The notes beneath the pieces are model-generated. The model saw nothing but the letters and a program-made list of their open reading frames with translations, was not told the origin of the DNA and did not search any database. From Zygnema cylindricum (Eukaryota > Streptophyta > Zygnematophyceae > Zygnematales > Zygnemataceae), in NCBI GenBank assembly GCA_037447655.1, contig JBBHKE010003446.1, positions 1 to 38,892 of the forward strand: a DNA stretch of 38,892 nt. The letters run 5' to 3'. Below are positions 1 through 9,162 of this stretch, in pieces. The translations under genes were made by a program, and so were the position numbers. The stretch's first letter is position 1, and each line of letters starts with the position of its first letter.

Positions 1-2
1 CT

Positions 3-514
3 TCCCTCCAGCAGCAGTGCAGCGCCACCGCGAAGTGCGGCGGCGGCCTCTGCTGCAGTCCGTACGGATGGTGCGGGTCCACGTCAGCATACTGCGGCAA
101 GGGCTGCCAATCGCAATGCGGCTGCGGCACCGGACCGAACTGCGGAGCGCTGTGCTGCAGCCAGTACGGCTACTGCGGATCTTCCGCCGCATATTGCGGA
201 GCCGGATGTAACGCAACCGGAGGAACATGTCCGGGAACTACCAAAAAATCTCCTCCTCCTCCTCCTTCTGGAACTCCAGGATCAAGAAAAATGGTGGTGT
301 ATTGGGGGCAAGATGAGAGCGAGGGGTCGCTGCTGTCCGCGTGTCAAGTGGGAGGTATGACGTCATCAATTTGGCGTTTCTGAATTTGTGGGGCTCTGGG
401 AGAACACCCACTCTAAATTTGGCTGGGCACTGCGACCCCGGAAGAGGGGAGTGCAAGGGGATGGCTTCGGAAATAAAATCCTGCCAGAATTTGGGAAGAA
501 AGGTAAGAACTGTG

Positions 515-581
<67 letters not shown>

Positions 582-1377
582 TTCTCTCTCCCCTCTACCC
601 TTCCTCACTCACTCCCTCTTGTGGGTCGGTTTGTGTTAGACCAATATCCTGAGGTGTCTCTTTTTCGTGGCTTAATTTTGTGCCCGATTAGATGTACCTG
701 AAAAAGTAACAGCATAATATTGATTGATAGTACATTACATAGAACCAAAATTATTCCTGTAAATTTTTCAAGAGCGTGATAACGAGCATCAAACCATAGC
801 AATTCCCATTTGAATTTTTCGATAAGGCCAACGATCCTTGTGTATTTTGAGTGAACATTGTTCGAGTGAATTTACATCTAGGGCAGGATTGAGCGTGGAT
901 GAGAATAAATTAAAAAAAATAAAAAAGTAACTTGCATGACTTTTGTTAATACTATTGTGCCCAAAAATACCCAAATCAATGCATCGTATTGTTTTCTGAT
1001 GTGACAAAAAACATGCACCACTAGTGTCCTTGTTCCCTTTGGCAGCCTTAACAGTACTCAAATTTAAGAATTAATCATAAATTCAATGTATTCAAAGTCT
1101 TTCTGACGTTCCTCATATTTTGTCGAGCCAAGCGAAATGGTCCACCACTTCTATGGGCCCATTTCGCTTGGCTCGACAAAACATGAGGAACATCAGAAAG
1201 GACTAGGAATACATTGAATATGAGGATTTTTTTTTTTTTCCAATATTTCCTTTGAATTTTATCTTCCAAGCATTACATGCAAGCGACTTGTATCACCAAG
1301 TTGTGACGGCACAGAATAATTTGATGCACATGAGCTTGGATTTGATTGCTCTAGAGTTGCAATATTTACATTCTCAC

Positions 1378-1446
<69 letters not shown>

Positions 1447-1489
1447 TCTCTCTCTGTCTCTCTCCTCCTCTCCTCCTCCTCTCTTTCTC

Positions 1490-1539
<50 letters not shown>

Positions 1540-2396
1540 ATATATCTTTCATAATATATTGCTTTTCTTTCATTCTTTCCCTGGATTGGTTGAAGATGGA
1601 TTTACGGCTTCCCGGTTCCGACGGTCAATCTTGTACATGTGGAACACATACCTCGGAGGATCTTTGTCGTCTTCTTCCCACCCTCTCGGAGCGACGCCAT
1701 TGGACGGCATCGATCTTGATATTGAGAAAGGAAACCCCAGAGGGCTAGTTGCCTTTATAAAGGCTATTCGGACACTTATGAAAGCAGGAACTAAAACTTA
1801 TTTAATTACAGCTGCCCCCCAATGCCCATTTCCGGACCAATGGCACGGGCCCTCTTCCGGAACGGTTTTGGGCGATACTCCACAGTCTTTCGACTACGTC
1901 TGGGTTCAGTTTTACAACAATGATTGTGGATTTAGTAGCTCATCGTCGACGGCATTGACACAGGTAAATCATGTCAAACTTGTTGTTTGATCAAATTATA
2001 AGTTTATCTGAACAATGTCTTTCACGAATGCTTTACTCAAATATCGATCTGATCGATCTGGATCCTGATTGATCTGATCCTGAAACGATCCATCCGATTG
2101 ATTATCAAGATGACGAACTGATTGATGTTGTGAAAAAAAAAGATCGATTGATTGATTGATGGATGTGTCTGAATTTATCGACGGATCCAAAATGCAAACT
2201 CAATCTTGGACTTCCCGTCTCCTCTAAAGCCGCTGACAGTGGGTTTATTCCCCAAAACACCCTCATTTCGTCCATTTTACCTAACATTAAAAAAAAATCG
2301 AACTTTGGAGGAGTCATGTTGTGGGACGTATCTAATGACATAAACGACAAAATCAATGGACAACCATACAGTTATGCTATAAAACAGGCACTTTGA
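3..2396 (+). CDS. Chitinase: two hevein domains plus GH18 (class III fold), 5'-partial, frame-broken
   Basis: Predicted endochitinase that would hydrolyse chitin outside the cell or in the vacuole. The frame is already open at the left edge, so signal peptide and start are missing. Two Cys-rich hevein (ChtBD1) domains (about 15-107 and 108-222, with [10 protein letters not shown] and [10 protein letters not shown] cores) are followed by a Pro-rich linker and a GH18 start ([13 protein letters not shown], from 294). The GH18 part continues as VINLAFLN and [13 protein letters not shown] to a clean donor at 503 (AAG|GTAAGA). A later exon (about 1596-1963) carries DGIDLDIE (1703-1726), with the catalytic Glu, and APQCPFPD and YVWVQFYNN. 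It ends at CAG|GTAAAT. The last exon holds [16 protein letters not shown] and GGVMLW and stops at 2394-2396. Problems: the frame changes by one base near 343, the SxGG strand exon is not found, exon 2 phase does not match exon 1, and the last exon lacks an in-phase AG acceptor. It is a pseudogene, or a gene with assembly errors. Family assignment is firm; integrity is doubtful. Confidence 0.82.
515..597 (+). repeat. (TC)n microsatellite just after chitinase intron 1 donor
   Basis: A nearly perfect CT/TC dinucleotide run starts about a dozen bases after the GTAAGA donor at 503. It gives false open frames of Ser-Leu repeats on both strands, which I do not treat as coding. Confidence 0.95.
598..1080. 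other. Chitinase intron 1 interior, no gene seen
   Basis: AT-rich intron sequence between the donor-side CT repeat and the hairpin. I searched for the small exon that should encode the GH18 SxGG strand and did not find a convincing one here. Confidence 0.5.
1081..1219. repeat. Long hairpin (inverted repeat) inside chitinase intron 1
   Basis: Arms 1081-1140 and 1159-1219 are reverse complements with only a few mismatches and small indels, separated by an 18-nt loop (1141-1158). The core pair includes TTGTCGAGCCAAGCGAAATG and its complement. The outer ends are ATTCAATGTATTC and its complement. It could be a short MITE-type insertion or a foldback precursor of small RNAs. The sequence shows the stem; the origin is inferred. 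Confidence 0.85.
1379..1543 (+). repeat. (TC)n microsatellite, acceptor side of chitinase intron 1
   Basis: A compound CT/TC run, interrupted by CTCCTC segments, ends about 50 bases before the first recognisable exon 2 codons. It could act as an over-long polypyrimidine tract. Confidence 0.95.
2044..2162 (+). repeat. GATC/GATT simple repeat in chitinase intron 2
   Basis: Degenerate runs of GATCGATCTGATC and GATTGATTGATT directly precede the last chitinase exon. They contain in-frame stops and occupy the place where an AG acceptor would be expected, so repeat growth may have destroyed the acceptor. Confidence 0.7.
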
Positions 2397-3299
2397 CTGA
2401 GGAGTATTAGTTTTGAATATTTTGGTTTAAGTTATGGTTTTATTTTCATTGATACAAGTTAACGCAGTTTTTAGAAGATGTTTAGTTTGACATTATTATT
2501 CCAAGATAACAGAAGGAGGCGAGTGTTTTTGCAACATATGAGATTACCCTGAGCAACTATTTTTCTTGTTTTCTGAGTGTTCAGTGCTAGCTGACCTATT
2601 GGATTGTTCTTCACGAAAGTTTGTTTTTTTTTCTACTATATTCTCCTATTTTCTTGTTATGTGATATTCCTTGTACTTTGTTGATGACTTTATCGTATTT
2701 TGTATTACGCATGGAACCAAACACTCCCAGTAATAAGACGATCGAACTAATTCAAAAAAGAAAAACACAAACTCGCTACTTGAACAATTTTTCCCTTGAA
2801 AGCCATCCAACTCTCACCAAATTCAAGTAATTTCGCTAACGTTATTGTTTAACCAGAAATTGGTTCCTTCACGATTTTTAATATAAACCGTTCAGTACCC
2901 TAAGATTACCGACTTTCATTCCTTTTGTAAGACATAAATATACCTCTGTCTATCATAAATGTGTTAAGTTGACGCTTCTGATAAGGTTCGACGAAGTAAA
3001 ATATATTTTTCTTCAGTTACAATTGTCGTGGTACATTTTGGTCAACGTGCATATCATCCAGAGATTAGTTCTTATCCATTCTAGGTCATATTTATACTGA
3101 ATCTTTAGGATTCATTTGTTGTTGGCATTGTTTGATAAAAGTAATTTGTTTTGTTTCCGAAATTTGTTACAAAGTACTTTAATTTAGAATTTAGTCTATG
3201 AGTATCCAGAATGTTATCATCTAACGACCTGTATGGCGTAACTCTAGTGTAGCTAACATTTACAGTTCAAAGATGAACTCTAAATGGCATCACAGTCTC
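2397..3299. other. Intergenic, AT-rich, no gene seen
   Basis: This holds the chitinase 3' flank and anonymous AT-rich sequence. I see no AATAAA close to the chitinase stop, no coding similarity and no clear repeat. Confidence 0.5.
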
Positions 3300-4170
3300 A
3301 CGTCACGTGTGCACCCATTTTACCCATAAGAGCATTACAACATCGATCTCCTCGGAAATTTTGATTGCAATCCGGTGCCTACTCCCTTTGATCCCAACAC
3401 CCCTCTCAGATAAAGAATGCCCAAGGAGATTTATCCCTTTATTGCTCTATCACACGGAAGTTAATGTGTGCCATGCTCGACACTTGATCAGATATTTGCA
3501 TTGTCGTTTGTTTGTTCTCTCAATTCTCTCTTTGTGCTTCTCTTACCCACCTTCAAGCCGCCAAACTTGTCCTTCGATACCGTCAAGGTACCAAACACCT
3601 TCATCTCACCTTCTCTCTCCCTCCTCCTAGTCACTCCTCTCCTCTTTTCTCCTCCCGGGATTCCTCCATTTTTGGTTTTTGTGACGCGGATTGTTGTAAC
3701 CAACCTGAAGACAGTCGCTCTATTTCGGGTGTATGTTACTCTCTTGGTGGCTGCCTTGTCTCATGATCTTAAGGCAAGCAAGCCATGGTTGCTCTCTCCT
3801 CCACCGAAGCCGAATACATGATCGGCACTTCTGCCACCAAAACAACTATTTGGTTGCGTCAACTCCTCAGTGATCTCTCTTTTTCTCCCTCTTCTCCCAC
3901 TCCCATCTTTTGTGATTGTCCCACAAAGGAGTTTTAGCCCCTCATGAAAAGTCCCATCTATCACATAGGCACAAAACACATTAATATTCAATTTTATTTT
4001 TGTCGTGATATATTTTTTGATGGCACCGTCTCCTTCTCTTATTTGTGCCACGGGTTTTCAACTTGTTGATTTCCTCAAAAAGCCTCTCCCTCGCCCTTTG
4101 TTTCACCAACACGTTTTCAATTTTCAACGTTTTTGAAGAGTTTATCCAATTATTTCGAAAAAAAGGGTGA
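3300..4170 (+). pseudogene. Decayed copia retrotransposon: end of reverse transcriptase and RNase H
   Basis: Reading across shifting frames gives the landmarks of a Ty1/copia 3' end in the right order: FDCNPVPTPFDPNTPL near 3355-3405, AKLVLRYRQGTKHL near 3560-3600, FGFCDAD with SRSISGVCYSLGGCLVS to about 3763, VALSSTEAEYM near 3786-3820, TIWLRQLLSDL near 3845-3880, GTKHINIQF near 3970-3995, and a GENV-like C-terminus near 4165. Catalytic motifs are split by several frameshifts and stops, so it is not functional. A purine-rich stretch (about 4157-4173) next to TG at 4174 would fit a polypurine tract and LTR start. It is a separate and much more decayed copy than the copia element at 17-20 kb, and on the opposite strand. 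Confidence 0.8.
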
Positions 4171-4173
4171 AAA

Positions 4174-4830
4174 TGTTTATAAATAATAAGGTTTTGCAAT
4201 ACACTTCTATGGGCGATTGTCTGCACAGCATCTGAAGACTAACTAAAAAAAAGGAAAAATAGGTAAACAAACAAATAAACATAATAATAACAAAATAAGC
4301 GTTATCGGTGATTGTCGATTGGAGAGGGAAAAGAAGAAGCACAAAGTGTCATTTTAGAGCTTTTCTAGTTGTTTTTAAGAGTTTTATACTGTCTTTTTAG
4401 TGGTTTTAAAGGGTTTTTACAAGGGGTTATAGGTGTCTTTTTAGTCAGTTATAACCTTGGAAAGTTTCGAGAAAAAGTGATTGGATCCCCAATGTACGAA
4501 CCTTTCTATAATGTTCTCTGTTTTTTTTTCCATTTTTTCATTTTAGTTTTATTTATTCATTTTCTTTAAAGAGCCCGTTATCCATCTGCTATAAGATTAC
4601 GGAATAATTGAAAATCTTTGAGAAAAGGCGATGGTTTCAATGTACCTTTTTTTTTCCAATTTCGTTCTTTTCATTATTGTTATTATTATTTTATTCTTTA
4701 TTTTTTATTTGTGGATATTTTTTGTGAGATGGTTGACGACTTCTTTAAAATGGTGGAATTTCCATCTTTGACTTCTGGTTATTCTTTTAGGGTTTTTCAC
4801 TATTTAACAATTCTATTTTTAGAGGACTAG
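4174..4830 (+). other. Possible LTR remnant and AT-rich flank of decayed copia
   Basis: The segment begins TGTTTATAAATAA right after a purine-rich run, as an LTR would, but I cannot find its right end or a partner LTR. The rest is T-rich sequence with GTTTTTAAGAGTTTTA-like phrases and no coding signal. Confidence 0.3.
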
Positions 4831-4861
4831 ATTGATTTTATGGAATGAAGGAAAAAAAAAC

Positions 4862-5365
4862 CTAAATCAAGGAGAAGGTAAGAGAAAAGGGAGGGGGAGG
4901 GGGAGGGAGGGAGGGAGGGAGGGAGGGAGGGAGGGAGGGAGGGAGGGAGGGAGGGGGGGGAGAGAGGGAGAGGGGGAGAGGGGGAGAGGGGGGGAGGGGG
5001 AGAGGGGGAGGGGGGGGAGCAGGGAGAGCAGGGGGGGGAGGGGAGAGCAGGAGGGGGGAGGGGGAGAGAGGGAGAGGGAGAGGGAGAGGGAGGGGGAGAG
5101 GGAGAGGGAGAGGGAGAGGGGGAGGGGGAGAAGGGGGAGAGGGGGAGAGGGGGAGGGAGAGGGGGAGGGGGAGAAGGGGGAGAGGGGGAGAGGGGGGGAG
5201 GGGGAGAGGGGGAGAGGGGGAGAGGGGGAGAGGGGGAGAGGGGGAGAGGGGGAGGGGGAGAGGGGGAGGGGGAGAGAAAGGGAGAGGCGGAGGGGGAGAG
5301 AAAGGGAGAGGCGGAGGGGTAGGGGGAGGGGGGGGTGGAGAGAGGGAGGGGGAGGGGGAGAGAAG
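4862..5365 (+). repeat. About 500-bp polypurine tract, (GGGA)n and (GGGGAGA)n
   Basis: The + strand is almost entirely G and A, with only a few C or T interruptions (AGCAG near 5020-5050, GGCGG near 5285-5315, single T near 5320-5335). The first part is GGGA tetranucleotide repeats; the rest is GGGGAGA-type units. Long frames on both strands are artefacts of low complexity. Such tracts can form triplex or G-quadruplex structures and are prone to length error. Confidence 0.95.
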
Positions 5366-5819
5366 CAAAACTGGCACAAAAAACCTCAAAAGAAATATAT
5401 TCACCACTCAATTTCTAAAATCAAAAACAACAGTAAAACTGACCTGCACAAACCACGCAATTCAGAGTCAGCATTACCCCACAGTAAAAACAAAAACCTG
5501 AAATAACATTTTTTAAATAATGTCACCACAAAATACGAGGCAGTGCATTACAATTGAAAGATACACGATAAAATGTACAGTAGTAAGAACACCCGGTTAC
5601 TATTATTAAGTAACATGAAGAAATCACCTATATTCTATACTCCTTGAATCTACAGTCTCGACCAAAGCATCAAAGCTGTAAGCTTTACTGAAAGTTTTCT
5701 TTTTCTAGACCAGTAAAATGTTCCCACGACTGACTGTCTTTCTATCTTTCCCGTTCTCAAATAATATTTTGAGAACATCATATAACTCGCAAAGGAAAAG
5801 TGAACCTGTACAAAAACAT
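5366..5819. other. Intergenic between polypurine tract and EGY-like 3' end
   Basis: AT-rich sequence, probably 3' flank of the minus-strand gene. I see no coding region or repeat. Confidence 0.4.
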
Positions 5820-5825
5820 TTTATT
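5820..5825 (-). terminator. Poly(A) signal AATAAA for the EGY-like gene
   Basis: On the minus strand AATAAA lies 35 bases downstream of the stop codon that ends at 5860, a suitable place for a 3' UTR signal. This supports the stop at 5860 as the true gene end, although a GTATGT donor-like sequence starting at 5885 leaves open a further exon. Confidence 0.45.
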
Positions 5826-5859
5826 TCTCTAAATTACTAACATAAAATCTGTTACCAAA

Positions 5860-7863
5860 CTAATTGAGCAACAACAAAGACATACCGAATTGTTCCACCA
5901 AAGCCCCTGGACCCTGATTAAAAAACCAGTAAAAAATGGTAGGAGGAAGCAAAGTAAAACCCGCCAATCCTACAAAACCGAACCCTAAAACCGTCCTAAC
6001 AAATCCCGGGGAAGAAAGTTCGTTTCTTTGCATAGAGTACATGGAAATGGCGGAAAAGGCGATCCCTATCCCAAACCACGCCCAGAAACTATGGGGATTC
6101 ATAAGTGCAAAAATAATAACAACAATGGCGGTAATAAGAGAAGACACGACAAGACCCACAAGACCTCCCAAACCTCTCATAATCCGTCCTCCGGAGAGAG
6201 TCCCGAAAGGCAAAAGATTCAGCGCAGTCATATTTAAACCCAAGATTCCGGCCAATGCGAAAGGCCCGATAGCCAGTAAGGTTTCGCCACCTGGCGTCAG
6301 TATCGTGGCTACGGAGAGATGACTCGCCAGTTCGGAAATTATGGCGGAGTAACTGAAGAGAGAGGCGTCGATAAGAATCACATTGGACAGAGCTCCGGGA
6401 GCGTCGGACCAGCCGTAGTCTATAGTCAATTTTGTGAGGGAGGAGGGAACAGGAAGAGAGGACAGAGTCAATAATTGAAAGGAGAAAAGTGCCGAAGCCA
6501 CGGAGCTCGCAAGCGATTGGTCGATAAGACAGGCTCGGTTGGGGAGAAGCCCCAGATCTCTCCACGTCAAACCGACCAACCCGAAGCCCGGGGCAGGGAG
6601 AGGGAGGTAAAAGGGGCTGATAGGCCTTTTATAGGCCAAAGAGCTGAGAGCTTGACCCACAAACGCCGATAGCATGACTCCGACGAGACCTAATGGGACG
6701 AGACAGCCGTTCCAAAGGGCGGCTCCCCCAGAAATGATCTCCGGGTCCATTCGAAGGAGACTGTTTGTAAAAACTAAAGTTGCCGCGAGAAGTATGAAAA
6801 ACAGAGGCCCTTCTACCGCCGGAGAGGTAAGCATCGCATCTCTGTAAGCGATACAACAGACGGGAGTGTCGAATTCGAGGTCCTGAGAAAGGTTTAAAAC
6901 AAGGTCCGGAAATCGCTCTTTGATTCGCTGATCCAATATGCGAAACGCATCCTCGGGATCCCCCGAGACTTCGCCGTAAAACCACCTCTCTCCCTCCATT
7001 CCCTCCTTGACAGCTGTCACAGAAAAAGGACTCCCCGCAAAAAGATTCCTCTGCAGGTCTCTCTCCAAAATCCAGTCGACTCGTTTCGCTTGGGACTGCG
7101 AGTCCATGAGAACCTCGGAGTAAACATCTCCAAATCTGGAAAGTAAAAATGTGTGCGAACGCTCGATCGACCATTCGGTGACTTTTTTACCATCCACGTC
7201 ATACCACGTCATTTCCTTCATCACATCCGAATCGGCCAAAGTTTCCAGAAAAACAAACACAGTCTGTTTGAGGAACTGCCAAAAAGTGATCTCATTGTTC
7301 ATCAACGCAGTGACAGATTCGAGAAACATTTCAGTAAACAGATCGTCTTCCAAAAGTTGACTGCTACTGCGTTTCTTTTCTTCCGCGTCCTCCCCTCCCG
7401 GTCCAGACGAAAGGCTTTCGAGTTCCCCGTTACTTTTCATTTTTTTGGCAGATCCCCTTTGTCCTCCTCCCCCTTCCTCGTTGCTTGGATCTGCCCCTCC
7501 AGCTCCTTCTCCTCCTTGGCTTCGAATCCTAAAATTTGACCTCCCTCCGGTTCCATTCATCAACACATGTCCCAGTTCTTGTTTCCTTTGAAAAAAATAC
7601 GAATCCCCAAAAAAACAGGAATTCCCCTTTTGCTTTTCTGTCGTTGACATATACGGCAACCTCGCATCTTTTCCTGTTTTGCAGAAAGTGGAAGCTCCAA
7701 ACGCAGAATGGAAAACCTTAGTTTCCAAAAGAGGATAGCTAGGGTTTTGGCGGGAATGAGGGGTTTGAATCGTTGTAGTAGAGTTCCCTATTGTCTTCCA
7801 TGAGGGATGATGATTCACTATGAGGAATCTGTGGCTACATAACGCCATTTTGTGGACTGTCAA
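5860..7863 (-). CDS. EGY-like chloroplast M50-family membrane protein, likely catalytically dead (EGY3-type)
   Basis: One uninterrupted 667-residue frame. Residues 1-110 are Ser/Thr/basic-rich with few acids, as in a plastid transit peptide; start at residue 1 or Met6. Residues 115-170 are Gly/Ser/Glu-rich and disordered. Residues 170-345 form the soluble EGY N-domain, where the GNLR region reads YGEVSGDPEDAF (296-307). From 350 there are about six to eight hydrophobic segments, with PLPAPGFGLVGLTWRDLG (421-438) matching the EGY post-helix loop. The zinc motif HExxH expected near 395-410 is absent (LSAFVGQALSSLAYK). The second motif, NxxPxxxLDGG in active members, reads NLLPFGTLSGG (549-559), with Ser for the metal-binding Asp. 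Active EGY proteins are intramembrane site-2-type proteases of plastid membranes; this protein should not cleave peptides and resembles the EGY3 pseudoprotease branch. The absence of introns is odd for this family in land plants. A donor-like GTATGT starts at 5885. Confidence 0.85.
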   Translation of the reverse strand: MTVHKMALCSHRFLIVNHHPSWKTIGNSTTTIQTPHSRQNPSYPLLETKVFHSAFGASTFCKTGKDARLPYMSTTEKQKGNSCFFGDSYFFQRKQELGHVLMNGTGGRSNFRIRSQGGEGAGGADPSNEEGGGGQRGSAKKMKSNGELESLSSGPGGEDAEEKKRSSSQLLEDDLFTEMFLESVTALMNNEITFWQFLKQTVFVFLETLADSDVMKEMTWYDVDGKKVTEWSIERSHTFLLSRFGDVYSEVLMDSQSQAKRVDWILERDLQRNLFAGSPFSVTAVKEGMEGERWFYGEVSGDPEDAFRILDQRIKERFPDLVLNLSQDLEFDTPVCCIAYRDAMLTSPAVEGPLFFILLAATLVFTNSLLRMDPEIISGGAALWNGCLVPLGLVGVMLSAFVGQALSSLAYKRPISPFYLPLPAPGFGLVGLTWRDLGLLPNRACLIDQSLASSVASALFSFQLLTLSSLPVPSSLTKLTIDYGWSDAPGALSNVILIDASLFSYSAIISELASHLSVATILTPGGETLLAIGPFALAGILGLNMTALNLLPFGTLSGGRIMRGLGGLVGLVVSSLITAIVVIIFALMNPHSFWAWFGIGIAFSAISMYSMQRNELSSPGFVRTVLGFGFVGLAGFTLLPPTIFYWFFNQGPGALVEQFGMSLLLLN

Positions 7864-8642
7864 AAAGTCAAACGCCTTTTTTCAAAGGGAATAAGGGCAT
7901 CCGTTTGACAGTAAATATGGCGCACACCTGCATAAGAGAAAGTGGGAGTAATAATTATTACCATGTCTCGGAAGCTGATAGCCGACAAATGTGAAAATAA
8001 TAAGATATGTTTGAACAGCAAAGTTGATAACCAACAAATGTGACAATAATGAGATGAGGTTCGAAATAACAAGATAGGTTTTAAACAGCAAAAGGTATTC
8101 AAATATCATTTTTCTCTCATCAAAAGTGCGTCTGGGAATATGTTAAACAGTCAAACTACCAAGCAGTCTTGCTATGAAGTAAACGACCATCATAATCTCC
8201 AAACAAACATGTTTCAAAACCCCACAAAAGGGCAAAATAAAGCACGTTATTTGAAAGTTTTGGAGTTTGGTACATAAGAATAGTCAAAGCCTCTCAAATC
8301 CTCCCAAATCAAATTCACGACTTAAGTGGACTACCGGATAGTCAACGTTTGTCATCTACAGTAATAATGCCGCATGCAAAAAGCACATAAATTGAATACA
8401 TAAATAAATAAAAAAACCACAGGTTAAAAGTGCGAGGCTCATCGATATGTAGTCTCTATCATCCAAAAAGGGAAAGGGAAAGGGCCCAAAAAAGACATAG
8501 AGCTTCACATAACCAAGTACTTGCTCAATAGGGAATAAAAATTAGAAAAATACATTGACTTGGAAACAATGCATATCATATCCTGGCCAAAAATTACTCG
8601 CGCTTTGTGAGTGATCTTACAGTTTTCTGAGAAAGAGTACCT
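7864..8642. other. Upstream region of the EGY-like gene, no gene seen
   Basis: AT-rich. It should include the promoter and 5' UTR of the minus-strand gene. I found no confident TATA box or heat-shock element. There is a degenerate short repetition of AGCAAAGTTGATAACCAACAAATGTGA-like phrases near 7975-8045. Confidence 0.35.
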
Positions 8643-9010
8643 GCGGTATTAGGGTAATTACATGTACGCGATAACTGGCGTTACTGGCCAGTAATGATAT
8701 TAATTATATAAAAAACTGTACAGATTTTGTAGTAATCGTACAGAAAAATGTAACATACAGAACCTGTGCAATTATGGTAGTAATTGTACAGAAAACTGTA
8801 CAATTATCGTAGTAATTGCACAGAAAATTGTACGATTACTTCAGTAATCGTACAGAAAACTGTAGATAGTCGTATGAAACTGTACATTGTACTGAAAACC
8901 GTACAATTATTGTAATAATCATCCTACAGCAATTGTACAGTTTTCTGTGATATTGCTACGATTACTGGACGGTAACACCACTAATCGCCTATGTATAATT
9001 ACCCTATTAC
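8643..9010. mobile_element. Small inverted-repeat (MITE-like) element
   Basis: The left end (about 8643-8692, GGTATTAGGGTAATTACAT ... GGCCAGTAAT) is the imperfect reverse complement of the right end (about 8960-9010, ATTACTGGACGG ... TAATTACCCTATTACTC). The interior consists of short palindromic phrases around GTACAGAAAACTGTAC and contains no reading frame. Size, long terminal inverted repeats and lack of coding fit a non-autonomous DNA element. I did not find a certain target-site duplication. Confidence 0.6.
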
Positions 9011-9162
9011 TCAATGATATTTACTTAGCCTGAGATTACTCACGTTTTTCTCACAAAACATGAATAAGTTCGATAGTGTATAATTACCCTATTACTCAAT
9101 CATCTTTACTTAGCATATAATTACTCACGTTTTTCTCACAAAATATGAATAAGTTTGATAGT
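8993..9162 (+). repeat. 85-bp tandem duplication
   Basis: Two adjacent copies (8993-9077 and 9078-9162) start GTATAATTACCCTATTACTC and run through ACTCACGTTTTTCTCACAAA, with a few substitutions. The first copy overlaps the right end of the inverted-repeat element. Confidence 0.85.

Noticed and set aside
4827-5506. Long open frames on both strands through the polypurine tract
   Set aside because: They consist only of Gly/Arg/Glu or Pro/Ser/Leu runs dictated by the purine repeat; no start context, domain or splice structure.
5875-5886. GTATGT as a certain splice donor in the last EGY codons
   Set aside because: A stop codon and an AATAAA follow at suitable distances and no downstream exon was recognised; left as an alternative only.
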